Below, in pieces: positions 39,346 through 49,149 of a stretch of 64,000 bases of DNA. The notes under the pieces were generated by a model. The model searched no databases. It worked only from the letters and a program-made list of their open reading frames with translations, and was not told the DNA's origin. Position 1 is the first letter of the stretch, and every line of letters begins with the position of its first letter. The translations under genes and the position numbers were made by a program. The stretch comes from Pseudoxanthomonas sp. F37 (lineage in GTDB: Bacteria > Pseudomonadota > Gammaproteobacteria > Xanthomonadales > Xanthomonadaceae): assembly GCF_022965755.1 (NCBI RefSeq), contig NZ_CP095187.1, positions 2,108,001 through 2,172,000 on the forward strand. Reading direction: 5' to 3'.

Positions 39346-39795
39346 TCAGGCTTCGGCCTGCACCACGACCTTCACGGTCGTCTGCACGTCGGCGTGCAGC
39401 TTCACCACGATCTCGTACTCGCCGATGTTGCGCAGCGCGCCTTCGCCCATGATGACCTCGCTCTTCTCCAGCGGCAGGCCGGCGGCGGTGAAGGCCTCGG
39501 CGATGTCGCGCGGGCCGACCGAGCCGAACAGCTTGCCTTCGGTCGCGGCATTGGCGGTGATGGTCACGCTGGCGCCTTCCAGCTTGGCGGCGCGGCCTTC
39601 GGCCTCGTCATGCACGGCCTTGGCCTTGGCTTCGTACTCGGCGCGCTTGGCTTCGAACTCGGCCACGTTGGCGGCGGTCGCCGGCACGGCCTTGCCCTGC
39701 GGCACCAGGTAGTTGCGGCCGTAGCCGGGCTTCACGTTGACCTTGTCGCCCAGGACGCCGAGGTTGGTGACTTTCTGCAGAAGAATCAGTTCCAT
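39346..39795 (-). CDS. rplI: 50S ribosomal protein bL9
   Basis: bL9 (149 residues) is a two-domain protein of the large subunit near the L1 stalk. It starts [36 protein letters not shown], followed by the connecting helix ([17 protein letters not shown]) and a C-terminal domain with [20 protein letters not shown] is seven bases before ATG 39795. It is last in the rpsF-rpsR-rplI operon; the gap to rpsR holds a long hairpin at 39884-39927, which may tune its level. Confidence 0.98.
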   Translation of the reverse strand: MELILLQKVTNLGVLGDKVNVKPGYGRNYLVPQGKAVPATAANVAEFEAKRAEYEAKAKAVHDEAEGRAAKLEGASVTITANAATEGKLFGSVGPRDIAEAFTAAGLPLEKSEVIMGEGALRNIGEYEIVVKLHADVQTTVKVVVQAEA

Positions 39796-39883
39796 CGTGT
39801 ATCTCCGATTCGTTAGCGGCCGGGAATGCGGCCGCAACTGTTGCTGTCCGAATGGACGGGATTTGAAGCCAGGAGTGAGCGGA

Positions 39884-39927
39884 GAGGAGTGAGAAGTGAG
39901 GAAGAACACCCTCATCACTCACTCCTC
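39884..39927. repeat. GAGGAGTGAG hairpin between rpsR and rplI
   Basis: GAGGAGTGAGAAGTGAG (from 39884) and CTCATCACTCACTCCTC (to 39927) form an imperfect long stem inside the ribosomal protein operon. Its GAGTGA arms resemble the hairpin between recN and fur, suggesting one dispersed intergenic repeat family. Confidence 0.55.
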
Positions 39928-39931
39928 GCCC

Positions 39932-40162
39932 TCAGACGTCGTGGTTGTCCGTGTACGGAATCAGCGCCAGGAAACGGGCGCGCTTGACCGCGGTGGACAG
40001 CTGGCGCTGGTAACGCGACTTGGTGCCGGTGACGCGGCTCGGCACGATCTTGCCGTTCTCGGTCAGGTACTGGCGCAGGGTGTTGAGATCCTTGTAGTCG
40101 ATCTCTTTCACGCCTTCGGCGGTGAACTTGCAGAACTTGCGGCGACGGAAGAACTTGGACAT
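39932..40162 (-). CDS. rpsR: 30S ribosomal protein bS18
   Basis: bS18 (76 residues) pairs with bS6 on the small subunit. The sequence [39 protein letters not shown] is that of the family, with the basic [30 protein letters not shown] end. It follows rpsF by 11 bases. The single Cys11 belongs to the Zn-independent C-minus type. Confidence 0.98.
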   Translation of the reverse strand: MSKFFRRRKFCKFTAEGVKEIDYKDLNTLRQYLTENGKIVPSRVTGTKSRYQRQLSTAVKRARFLALIPYTDNHDV

Positions 40163-40173
40163 GGGGGGCCTCC

Positions 40174-40602
40174 TCAGGCGGCTTCGGCGTTGTCGGATTC
40201 GGTCGAAGCGGCGTTGCCGGCCTCGCCTTCCTCGTCGTCACGGCGACGACGCTCGCCACGCTCGGGCTTGTCGCCCTTCTCGTCCTTGTTCTTCATGATC
40301 AGGGACTGCTCGGTGTCCGGGCCATCGCGCTTGATGACCAGGTTGCGCAGCACCGCATCATTGAAACGGAAGCTTTCCACCAGCTCGCTCAGCACGGCCT
40401 GGTCGGCCTCGATGTTGAGCAGCACGTAGTGGGCCTTCACCAGGTTCTGGATCGGGTACGCCAGCTGGCGGCGGCCCCAGTCTTCCAGACGGTGGATCTT
40501 GCCGTTGCCGCCCTCGATCAGCGCCTTGTAGCGCTCGATCATGGCCGGCACCTGCTCGCTCTGGTCCGGATGGACCAGGAACACGACTTCATAGTGACGC
40601 AT
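40174..40602 (-). CDS. rpsF: 30S ribosomal protein bS6
   Basis: bS6 (142 residues), partner of bS18. It begins [26 protein letters not shown] and contains [30 protein letters not shown]. The C-terminal tail is long and very acidic/Arg-rich ([20 protein letters not shown]), the part that in E. coli is modified with extra glutamates. ATG 40602 is chosen over 40743. It heads the operon, with a promoter at 40725-40753 and a leader of about 115 bases. Confidence 0.97.
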   Translation of the reverse strand: MRHYEVVFLVHPDQSEQVPAMIERYKALIEGGNGKIHRLEDWGRRQLAYPIQNLVKAHYVLLNIEADQAVLSELVESFRFNDAVLRNLVIKRDGPDTEQSLIMKNKDEKGDKPERGERRRRDDEEGEAGNAASTESDNAEAA

Positions 40603-40724
40603 CGTTTTTACCTTTCGGATGTGGGCCCGACGGGTATCCCGCGGGCGGAACAGCCCCCCGGACGTCAGCAACGGACGCGGTGGGGCAAGGACCCGGCGAC
40701 CTGGCTGGCCGCCGGGAGCAGGAA

Positions 40725-40753
40725 AGTATGGCAGGTCAACCACTTAGGGGCAA
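40725..40753 (-). promoter_or_regulatory. sigma-70 type promoter of rpsF-rpsR-rplI
   Basis: On the minus strand TTGCCC (40753-40748) and CATACT (40730-40725) are 17 bases apart. The predicted leader of about 115 bases is GC-rich with several possible stems (for example GCGGGATACCCG), where an S6:S18 autoregulatory structure is known in other bacteria; I could not identify that motif with certainty. Confidence 0.5.
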
Positions 40754-41048
40754 GCCAGCCCCTGCGGAGGTGGTGAAGCCCGCGCCGTAGCGGCATCCAT
40801 TCGCTATCGCATTGATTCTACGTGGAATTCAAGCACACCCGCATTCAAGCCCATGGAGGGCCCCACGATGAATGACCCGGCTAACCCGGCGCAGCCGGCA
40901 GGCCCGGGGTAATGAACCCCGGCTTCCCGCACCCGCCGGCACCGCAGGCCATCCCAGCCCGCAGACCGCGCCATCGACGACGAAGCCTGCCGCCACCACG
41001 GAAGCGTCAGGCGGCAGATCATCGTTTCATTCCCGGTCCGATCAGGCC
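40754..41048. other. gap with a possible 14-codon ORF
   Basis: Between the rpsF promoter and the end of the porin gene I find one short frame with good signals: ATG 40868 to TAA 40912 on the plus strand, encoding MNDPANPAQPAGPG, with GGAGGG seven bases before it. It may be a small peptide gene, a leader, or the stub of a lost gene. The rest shows no gene and is less ordered in composition; it marks the left edge of the accessory segment. Confidence 0.35.
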
Positions 41049-42428
41049 CTAAGGAAATTTCGGCCTGGAGAGGCTCAGGGCGGCGCCGATATCGAAGACC
41101 AACCCGACATAGAACGTCCAGCCATCCTTCATGCGCGAGGTTGAGTAGTCCGCGGTGAGCGGTGCGTTCGGATCTATGACATAGGCTGCGCCCAGTTCGA
41201 GAAATCCTGCACCGATCCCGAGCCGGGAATGCACATCGAGCTGGTAAGAGTCGCGCGGTTGGGCGTCGGTCGTTCCCGTCAGGAAACGCCGCGCATTGGT
41301 TTCGTAAGCTGCCCGCTCCTGGCTCAGACCGATATAGTGAACGGTGGCCCCCACGGAAGCGACAGGATTGGCCCTCCAGAAGCCCTCGTATTCAATGCCC
41401 GCGAAAGCCTCCCAGGGATAGGCCTGCCCGTCTCCGAAGGTATGGAACGCGCCACCGTACACGGCCACATTTTCCGGGAACGGTGTGCCGTCGGGCCGGC
41501 TCCAGACTACTTGCCGCCCCTGCGCAAAGACGCCATTGGATCCCCCGTCGTGCCTTATCACGACCTGATCGGGCCCGAAGGTCGGATTGCCCCAACCGGT
41601 ATCGTAGAGCGCATCCACGTAATCGGCTGAACGACGGTAGGCGCCGATTTCAAAGTTGAGAGGCTTGTCTGCCTCCCTGAACCCTTCGCGTTGGGCAAGG
41701 TGCAGCACCGCGGAATAACCATCGGATTCCCCTTTTTCCCAATCCCAGCCGGAACCCGTGCGCCAGTTTTCGGCGTTGTCCTCCGTCAGAACGGCACCCA
41801 GCGAAAGATGGGGCGACAGGTTGTAGCCTATCCGTGCGCCCCACTGCGATGCGGAATTTCCCGGCGCATTCAGGACAAGAGCACGAACCTGCGCAGTACA
41901 GCCCAGGCCTCCACAGTATTCAGAACGGAGGAACTCCGGCCAGATGTTCATACGCCCAGCCTCGAGTTCGAGCCGGCCGTCGAGAAAATCCCCCTGCACC
42001 GTCAGGCGGGTCAGATCGGTGCGCGTATCGACGTAAGGATAGGTGGCGTAGAACGAGCTGCCGACCGAGAACAGATAGGTATCCGCGCTGTGATCGGCCA
42101 CGTTGATTGTCTGGCGCCATTTCAGTTTCCAACTGTCGGACACGCGATAGGTCGTGTCGAATATGAGAAAGCCGGCGTTCAACCACTCTCCGCCGACGAA
42201 GCCAAAATCGGGCGTGTTGGCATACAGATTGACGTACTGGACGTCGACTTCCAGGCCCGCGTCACGCAGCTTCTGCCCGACCTCCGACAAAGGCCCCTCC
42301 GGCAGGTTTTCCCGTGCCATCTCCGTGGCTACAGGCGGAATGGCCTCCTCCGCGAAGGCCGGAACCGCGACAACGATCTGCACCCCCCAGACACACAGAC
42401 ATGCAAGATTGCGAAAATGGATGTTCAT
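41049..42428 (-). CDS. OprB-type outer membrane porin
   Basis: A 459-residue carbohydrate-selective porin of the OprB family. The signal peptide MNIHFRNLACLCVWGVQIVVAVPAFA is followed by a helix-rich start (LPEGPLSEVGQKLRDAGLEVDVQYVNLYA) and many beta strands with aromatic girdles; the chain ends in ALSLSRPKFP rather than a clear terminal Phe. Families of this kind admit glucose and similar solutes. It lies downstream of the CocE hydrolase gene on the same strand (303-base gap) and opposite a TetR gene, suggesting an uptake-and-hydrolysis unit. GC content is below that of the core genes around it. Confidence 0.82.
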   Translation of the reverse strand: MNIHFRNLACLCVWGVQIVVAVPAFAEEAIPPVATEMARENLPEGPLSEVGQKLRDAGLEVDVQYVNLYANTPDFGFVGGEWLNAGFLIFDTTYRVSDSWKLKWRQTINVADHSADTYLFSVGSSFYATYPYVDTRTDLTRLTVQGDFLDGRLELEAGRMNIWPEFLRSEYCGGLGCTAQVRALVLNAPGNSASQWGARIGYNLSPHLSLGAVLTEDNAENWRTGSGWDWEKGESDGYSAVLHLAQREGFREADKPLNFEIGAYRRSADYVDALYDTGWGNPTFGPDQVVIRHDGGSNGVFAQGRQVVWSRPDGTPFPENVAVYGGAFHTFGDGQAYPWEAFAGIEYEGFWRANPVASVGATVHYIGLSQERAAYETNARRFLTGTTDAQPRDSYQLDVHSRLGIGAGFLELGAAYVIDPNAPLTADYSTSRMKDGWTFYVGLVFDIGAALSLSRPKFP

Positions 42429-42731
42429 GCTCCCTCCCAGGCGCATCGATATTCCGTTGTGTTTTCAGAAAGTTGAGTGCGTGCGAAACACCACAGCCCA
42501 GCGCACGCCGCCGCCGCCGCCAGAGCGACAACTCCGTTCGATGCGCAAGGCACAACTTGGCCAACGCCTCAGGCTGCTTGGGTCGACTCCCGTCCGGCGG
42601 CACTTGTCCCCTGCGCCGCCATCGCGGCGGAACGCGTGGGCCACAGCAAGCTCCACCGCCTGCTTGCGATGGGCACCCCGCCGGATCTCATTCCGGCGGG
42701 CCGAGATTCCTCTCCTTGCCCTGTCGGACGA
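42429..42731. other. gap between porin and hydrolase with a strong hairpin
   Basis: CCCGCCGGA (42677-42685) and TCCGGCGGG (42692-42700) form a 9-base stem close after the hydrolase stop (minus strand), without a T run. The rest has short frames on both strands, none recognisable. A CGCACGCCGCCGCCGCCGCC run lies at about 42502-42521. Confidence 0.5.
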
Positions 42732-44444
42732 TCACGCGCCTGGAATGAAGGGCACGAGCAGCCTGGAGTCGTATTCGCCGCCGAAGTGGATCACATGCCG
42801 CCCCTTGTTGATCGTGGGGATGGGTGGAATCTGCGGGAATTCCGGGCGGACCAGCAGGTCGGTCCCGGTGATGACGAGTTCCAGCGTTTCTCCCGGCTGC
42901 CAGCGTATGCCGTAGGGCCAGAAGCCGATCTCGACCGGCACGATCTCACCGGGCTGCAACGTGAGCGGCTGGTTGAAGTGCCTGTGGGGCTGGAGTTCCG
43001 TGGATAGCTCCGGGTCCGTCGTGCGCAGCGAAACCCGCAGTCGACCGTTCGGGCCTACATGGGTACGTTCCGTTACCACCGGGCACCCGCGGATGTTTCC
43101 GTCGCGGTCGCGCTTGCGCACGAAGGCGAACAGATCCATGTCGTCATTGCCCTCGGCCTCGACCCACAGCTTCAGGTTGAAATAGCCGGTCAACTCCGTC
43201 AATTCGTCGAATACGATCGAAAAGCTGGCGCCTTCCTTTTCGCCGACGTCGTAGGAAACTTTCGCTTTCCCGGCCTGCGGCTGCGAACGCAGCACCGGCG
43301 TTCCGTTCTCCAGGCCCAGATGGAGCGGCTTGACCACCTGGCGCTGCAGCGGGAATTCGGCCTCGCTGCGATTGACGATATCCGTGTTGCCCGGGTCGAA
43401 AACGGAAAGACGAACGCGCGGGGTCGCTTCCCAGCCATTGTCGATATTCTTCAGATAGCGATCGAAGAAGCGGCGCAAGTCCTCCACATGGGCCGGGTTG
43501 AAGTAATCCGTCCACTCATGGGTGTTGTGCACGCGCAGCCATTTTTCCCTTGAGGCGATGTTTGACCATCCGCGGAACGTACCTCCCGTGTGCAGGATGT
43601 TGGTCCAGGAGGCCACCACATAGGCAGGCACATCGATCTCCTGCAGAGGCGCCACCTTGGTCTGCCAGTAGGCGTCAAGCAGAGGATGGGCGTCGGTCAT
43701 GGCCGGAATGTCCTCCACCAAGCCGTTGCCACACAGGCGACTGAAGATGGCGTTCGAGAAAAGCCGCTCGGGAATGCCGCCGCGGAAGCTCGTATCGCGA
43801 TAGATGTCGGAGGCGCCTTCCCAGGGGGCGATCGCCGCCAGATGCGGCGGACGCATGGCTGCCACGAACCATTGCGACATGGCCAACATCGAATTGCCCG
43901 TGAGGCCGATCTTTCCGTTCGACCAGGGCTGGGAACCCGCCCATTCGATCAGGTCGTATTCGTCTTCCGGTTCCTGGCGACCCCAGGCATGAACGTCGCC
44001 TTCCGAATTGAAGATGCCGCGGCTGTCCGGGGCCAGCACGACATAGCCATGGGCCACCCAATAGCTGGGATTGGCCGCTTCGAACTTGTTGAGTCCGTCT
44101 TCCCACTCCAGCGGAACGTCCATCCGGGTCGGATGTCCGAAGCCTCCATTGTTGATGACGCTGCCGCGCTTGCCATAAGGGCTCCAGCCCATGATGACGG
44201 GATATTGCCCTTCCTCGGTCGGGCGATACACGTCCACGCGAAGCCGCACGCCATCGCGCATCGCCACCGGCACGTCCTGATCGACCCGAATGTTGCACCG
44301 CAGCGGCATGCCGCCGTCCAGGTGCACACTGCCCTTCTCCAGGATGTAGCTGCTTTCGTTAAGACCGGGATAAGCCGAATTCTCGATGGGCGCCGCCTTT
44401 CTGAAAAGAACGTCCAGCCCCTCCAATTTCTTGGTAATGCTCAC
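42732..44444 (-). CDS. CocE/NonD family alpha/beta hydrolase
   Basis: A 570-residue Xaa-Pro dipeptidyl-peptidase-like hydrolase (CocE/NonD), expected to cleave esters or amides. The N-terminal hydrolase domain has VAMRDGVRLRVDVYRP, the oxyanion region MGWSPYGKRG, DSRGIFNSEG and DLIEWAGSQPWSNGKIGLTGNSM with the likely nucleophile Ser185; the C-terminal jelly-roll (XPP_C) has TELTGYFNLKLWVEAEGNDDMDLFAFV and PGETLELVITGTD. No signal peptide, so it is cytoplasmic. A strong AGGAGGAG site precedes ATG 44444. The nucleophile motif GNSM differs from the more usual GxSYxG. Composition is less GC-rich than the core genes. The substrate is unknown. Confidence 0.85.
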   Translation of the reverse strand: MSITKKLEGLDVLFRKAAPIENSAYPGLNESSYILEKGSVHLDGGMPLRCNIRVDQDVPVAMRDGVRLRVDVYRPTEEGQYPVIMGWSPYGKRGSVINNGGFGHPTRMDVPLEWEDGLNKFEAANPSYWVAHGYVVLAPDSRGIFNSEGDVHAWGRQEPEDEYDLIEWAGSQPWSNGKIGLTGNSMLAMSQWFVAAMRPPHLAAIAPWEGASDIYRDTSFRGGIPERLFSNAIFSRLCGNGLVEDIPAMTDAHPLLDAYWQTKVAPLQEIDVPAYVVASWTNILHTGGTFRGWSNIASREKWLRVHNTHEWTDYFNPAHVEDLRRFFDRYLKNIDNGWEATPRVRLSVFDPGNTDIVNRSEAEFPLQRQVVKPLHLGLENGTPVLRSQPQAGKAKVSYDVGEKEGASFSIVFDELTELTGYFNLKLWVEAEGNDDMDLFAFVRKRDRDGNIRGCPVVTERTHVGPNGRLRVSLRTTDPELSTELQPHRHFNQPLTLQPGEIVPVEIGFWPYGIRWQPGETLELVITGTDLLVRPEFPQIPPIPTINKGRHVIHFGGEYDSRLLVPFIPGA

Positions 44445-44766
44445 TTTCTCCTCCTCCTCATTTTGACCACGATGCGGGCCCGGGCCGAGGCTCTGCTCCG
44501 GCCCCGGTGGCGCGCGCGCTGCTTGCCTTTCCGCCCTGCAAACACCTCCACCAGGCGACCAAGGACGCCTTACGTTACGCCGAACGCAAATAAATGCAAC
44601 AGATGTTTAATTTGATCGGACGGGCGGGTGACGACGCACTTACGGGCCTCAGCCATAGGCCTCAATGGGCGGTCGGGCGAGCGGTCAGCGAAATGCCAAG
44701 AGGGGCGGCAGGCTTGTTTCTGCGACGGTTCTTGGCCACATTCGCTGCATCGAGGCAGGAACGAAC
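44445..44766. promoter_or_regulatory. divergent control region, TetR operator candidate at 44571-44588
   Basis: This gap separates the hydrolase gene (minus) and the TetR gene (plus). TACGTTACGCCGAACGCA at 44571-44588 is an imperfect inverted repeat (CGTT...AACG core), and AACAGATGTT follows at about 44598-44607. The AT-rich stretch 44585-44625 could hold promoters for both directions. The divergent layout is typical of a TetR repressor controlling its neighbour; the exact site is a guess. Confidence 0.35.
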
Positions 44767-45483
44767 ATGAGTGCACCCCAGCCAAAGAAGGCAAAGCCGC
44801 AGACAGGGCGCCGAACCCGTGCCGGCAGGCCCCGGCTCGGAAAGGAGACGGGGCGTGAAACCATCCTCGCGAACGCGCTGCCGTGTTTTGCCCGACGGGG
44901 CTATCACGGCGTGAACATTCGCGATCTGGCGCAGCAGGCCGGCGTCAACATCGCGCTGGCCAACTATCACTTCGGCTCCAAGGCCGCGCTGTGGCAGGCC
45001 TGTCTGGAGCGGCTGCAATCGAGCGCGAGCGGTCCCCTTGCCGAGATCGGAGTGCTGGCGGCGGCGGCGCTGCCGTATCCCCGGAGGCTTGTCGGGACCT
45101 ACGCCAGCTTCATCCGATTCAATGCGGATCTGCCGGATTACGGCCTGTTCATCCTTCAGGAAATGCTGCAGCCGGGCGAGCGCCAGGATCTGGTGAAGAC
45201 CGTGCTGATCGACCCGTTCCGGGAAGCGGTGACGCCGCTGCTGTCAGAAGGCGTCGAGAAAGGGTTCCTTCGGACGCGGGATGTCTCCCTGCTCTTCTTC
45301 ACGCACTCCATCGCCATCTCCCATGTCGTCGCGGGACAAGGCCTTCTCGCACCGTTCTTTACGCCGGAAACACGCAAGGAGCAGACGCTGAAGGAGCTGC
45401 TTGCGATGATGGTCCGTTCTGCTACAGGCAGTCTTCCAGCCGAGTTTGCCGAGGAGATTGAAACCGCCTACGCCCACGTCTGA
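44767..45483 (+). CDS. TetR family transcriptional regulator
   Basis: A 238-residue regulator with an N-terminal helix-turn-helix (about 25-70: TGRETILANALPCFARRGYHGVNIRDLAQQAGVNIALANYHFGSKAAL), the typical TetR pattern ending NYHFGSK, and a ligand-binding C-terminal part (CecR-like in feel: FIRFNADLPDYGLFILQEML). ATG 44767 has AGGAA seven bases before it; the extension to 44665 is rejected. A basic N-terminal stretch (QPKKAKPQTGRRTRAGRPRLG) precedes the HTH. It most likely controls the divergent hydrolase-porin genes. Confidence 0.9.
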   Translation: MSAPQPKKAKPQTGRRTRAGRPRLGKETGRETILANALPCFARRGYHGVNIRDLAQQAGVNIALANYHFGSKAALWQACLERLQSSASGPLAEIGVLAAAALPYPRRLVGTYASFIRFNADLPDYGLFILQEMLQPGERQDLVKTVLIDPFREAVTPLLSEGVEKGFLRTRDVSLLFFTHSIAISHVVAGQGLLAPFFTPETRKEQTLKELLAMMVRSATGSLPAEFAEEIETAYAHV

Positions 45484-45963
45484 TCCGACACACGCGCTGA
45501 GCGGCTTCGGCCAGCGCGGTGGAGTCCCCATAAGCTTGCGCGGGCGGATGCGATACGTAGACAGGAAATCCCCGCGGCTCGCACGCTATTGACGCTGACC
45601 GCACAGCTCGACCGTCTTGGGAGCCAGCGGCACGAGGGGCGGCCGGCGACTCTTCATGCGCCCGGCCGGTATCGACTCAGCCGCCACGCGCGCGACCCAT
45701 TGGGCACGGCCCCCAGGTAGGGGCCTTCGCCATCGAGTGCCTGCCAGCCGGTGCAGTGCTGACACGTGCCGGGGCAAGTTGGCCGGTCGCCCGGATGGGG
45801 GCATCCTCGCCGGCAATGGGGACATCCCTGCCCCGAACCCGGGCCGTGCCCCCTGTCTGCCGCTACAAGGGCGAGCCGTCGAGGCGACCCACGGGACACC
45901 CTGGTTCCGTAAGTGACTGATATGCGGATGTATCCACGCCCTCGACGGGACGCCCCGGGCAGG
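45484..45963 (-). pseudogene. gap with a possible tyrosine-recombinase (integrase) remnant
   Basis: No intact gene is visible. In the minus frame 45604-45678 the stretch SIPAGRMKSRRPPLVPLAPK strongly recalls the IPAxRMKxRRPHxVPLSxQ block of P4-type phage integrases (after the first catalytic Arg, before the His-x-x-Arg). It ends in a stop at 45586, and the frames on either side do not continue the domain, so this would be a decayed fragment. It lies at the right edge of the porin-hydrolase-TetR segment, where an integrase remnant would be expected. A search of all frames against integrase profiles is needed to confirm it. Confidence 0.4.
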
Positions 45964-46296
45964 CTATGCAGCGGTCGTGGTGAAGCTTTCACCGCAGCCG
46001 CACTCGGCCGCCGCGTTGGGGTTGCGGAAGGTGAAGGTCTCGGACAGGCCCTGTTTGGCGAAATCGATCTCCGTTCCGTCGACCAGCGGCAGGCTGGTGG
46101 CGTCCACGTAGATCTTCACCCCGCCGAACTCGAACACGGTGTCGCCCGCGCGCTCGTCGCGGGCCAGGTCGGCCACGTGGCCCCAACCGGAACAGCCGGT
46201 GCGGGTCACCCCGAACCGCAGGCCCAGGGCGCCCGGCGTCTGCGCAACGAAGCGCTGCACGCGTTCGAGAGCGACGGGGGTGAGGGTGATGGCCAT
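45964..46296 (-). CDS. A-type iron-sulfur carrier (IscA/ErpA family)
   Basis: A 110-residue HesB/IscA-like protein that carries Fe-S clusters to apo-proteins. The three conserved cysteines are present: one in RTGCSGWG and two in [32 protein letters not shown] is typical. The pattern is closer to IscA than to ErpA as I recall them, but the two cannot be separated safely. It is divergent from asnS, with no isc or suf operon genes nearby, so it is a stand-alone carrier. Confidence 0.9.
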   Translation of the reverse strand: MAITLTPVALERVQRFVAQTPGALGLRFGVTRTGCSGWGHVADLARDERAGDTVFEFGGVKIYVDATSLPLVDGTEIDFAKQGLSETFTFRNPNAAAECGCGESFTTTAA

Positions 46297-46408
46297 GGCA
46301 AGCTCCTGTGCGACACGGGGAAGTATAGCCGCGGGCGCTCCGTCGGCCGGGCGGCTCTTGCTAAACTCCGCGTTCCATAAATGTGTCTGTTACCGAAGGA
46401 TTCAAGCC

Positions 46409-47808
<1,400 letters not shown>

Positions 47809-47809
<1 letters not shown>

Positions 47810-48114
47810 TGATCCTGTTCTTCGCGCTCTGCTTCGTCGGCGTGGCCATCGCCGGCTTCTGCGCCTTCGTCATCTTCTGGCCATTGACGCTGGTGCACGT
47901 ACGCGACCGCCATGCCGCCCTGGGCGTACAGTGGGGCGAGGGCGCGTTCCTCAAGCCCGTCGCCCTGCGCTGGCTGCTGTCGGGCGAGTACCGCCGCATC
48001 CCGGACACCTCGCTGTCCGGGCTGGCGACGCCGGCGCGCATCTCGCTGTGCGTGATCTTCTTCGGGCTGGCGATGGCGGGCCTGCTGGCGCTGTGGGCGG
48101 AGGCTTTCGCATGA
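47809..48114 (+). CDS. small membrane protein, unknown function
   Basis: A 101-residue protein with two predicted membrane helices (about 3-28, MILFFALCFVGVAIAGFCAFVIFW without the charged rest, and 77-98, ISLCVIFFGLAMAGLLALWA) joined by a mostly polar loop with WGEGAFLKPVALRWLLSGEYRRIPD. I do not recognise the family. It starts at an ATG overlapping the asnS stop and ends overlapping the next start, so the three genes form one translationally coupled unit. Confidence 0.75.
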
Positions 48115-48419
48115 CCCCGTTCCTGCGTGAGGACTGGTACCTGGCCTCGCTCGGCCGCACCCTGATCTGGGCGCGCCTGCGCGTACTGGAAGCCGGTACC
48201 GCCGAGGTGCTGGACAGCGACGGCAACACCCTGCCCTACGACAGCGAGGACAGCGCCCGCGCGGCATTGTTCGACGCCGAGTTCGTCGCCTTCGATGGCC
48301 TGGATGAGGAAGACGCCCTGGCGCGCGGCTTCTCGCTGGCCGGCGTGCAGCCGCCGCACGGCGACGACGATGCCGCGCTGGTGCCGAAGATGGTGCAGTC
48401 CCTCGGCGCGCGCGCGTGA
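48111..48419 (+). CDS. small acidic protein, unknown function
   Basis: A 102-residue cytoplasmic acidic protein (MTPFLREDWYLASLGRTLIW at the start, then ten or more Asp/Glu in LDSDGNTLPYDSEDSARAALFDAEFVAFDGLDEEDA). No motif I can name. It shares ATGA with the end of the membrane protein gene, and is probably co-translated with it. I believe similar small proteins lie after asnS in other xanthomonads, but could not check. Confidence 0.7.
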   Translation: MTPFLREDWYLASLGRTLIWARLRVLEAGTAEVLDSDGNTLPYDSEDSARAALFDAEFVAFDGLDEEDALARGFSLAGVQPPHGDDDAALVPKMVQSLGARA

Positions 48420-48426
48420 GCCGGCG

Positions 48427-49071
48427 ATGTACACGCCGCACGCATTCGCCGACACCGACCTGACCCGACTCGACCGGCTGATCGCGCGCGACGCCTTCGT
48501 CACGCTGGTCACCGTGGCCGACGGCCTGCCCTTCATCAGCCATCTGCCCGTGCTGTATGCGCGCGACGGCGACCGGATCATGATCGAAGGGCATTGGGCC
48601 CGGCCGAACCCGCAGGCGCGCCACGCGGGACCCGCGCTGGTGATCGTGCATGGCCCGCACGCCTACCTGTCGCCGGGCTGGTACGTGGACAAGGAAGAGG
48701 CGGCCCGTGTGCCGACCTGGAACTACGCCGTCGCCCACCTGCACGGCATGCTGGAGAGTACCGAGGACCCCGCGCGGCTGGCATCCATCGTGGATCGCCT
48801 GAGCCAGGCGAACGAGGCCCGCGTCGGCAACGACTGGCGCTTCGAGCACGACCGCGACGATCACTTCCGCCAGTTGCGCGGGATCATCGGCTTCCGCTTC
48901 ACGGTCGACCGCGTCGAGCTGAAGTTCAAGCTCAGCCAGAACCATCCGGTCGCCAATGTCGAAGGTGCGGCGGCAGCACTGCGGCAGCTGGGTGGCGAGA
49001 ACAACGTGGCCGTCGCCGACCTCATGCGCGAGCGCCTGGCCCATCGCAAGGACGGCGTGGGCGCGACGTAG
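48427..49071 (+). CDS. FMN-binding PaiB-like protein
   Basis: A 214-residue protein of the PaiB/FMN-binding split-barrel family, annotated in Bacillus as a negative regulator of sporulation and protease genes; in Proteobacteria its role is unclear. Family blocks: MYTPHAFADTD, LVTVADGLPFISHLPVLY, GHWARPNPQ, GPHAYLSPGWYVDKEEAARVPTWNYAVAHLHG and KFKLSQNHP. ATG 48427 lies seven bases after the previous stop. Its last codons and stop are made from a REP-like palindrome (49057-49110), so the C terminus may have been altered by the repeat. Confidence 0.88.
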   Translation: MYTPHAFADTDLTRLDRLIARDAFVTLVTVADGLPFISHLPVLYARDGDRIMIEGHWARPNPQARHAGPALVIVHGPHAYLSPGWYVDKEEAARVPTWNYAVAHLHGMLESTEDPARLASIVDRLSQANEARVGNDWRFEHDRDDHFRQLRGIIGFRFTVDRVELKFKLSQNHPVANVEGAAAALRQLGGENNVAVADLMRERLAHRKDGVGAT

Positions 49072-49110
49072 GTCGCGAAGGGAAAGCGTCGCGCCTCACC
49101 TCGCTCCCAC
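49057..49110. repeat. REP-like palindrome pair overlapping a gene end
   Basis: GTGGGCGCGACGTAGGTCGC (from 49057) and, inverted, GTCGCGCCTCACCTCGCTCC (to 49110) form a diverged REP module like that at 22996-23050. Its left unit supplies the last four codons and stop of the PaiB-like gene. Confidence 0.6.
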
Positions 49111-49149
49111 AGGGCTAAACTCAGCGCCTCGCTCTTCCAGGAACGACGC

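Noticed and set aside
40872-41144. Plus-strand 90-codon frame at the porin gene end
   Set aside because: It runs into the porin gene antisense and has no domain; the overlapping 14-codon frame has better signals.
42477-43007. Plus-strand frames in the porin-hydrolase gap
   Set aside because: They extend antisense into the hydrolase gene and show no recognisable protein.
45617-45916. Plus-strand 99-codon frame in the gap after the TetR gene
   Set aside because: No ribosome binding site, Arg/Gly/Pro-rich, and opposite the better integrase-like remnant.
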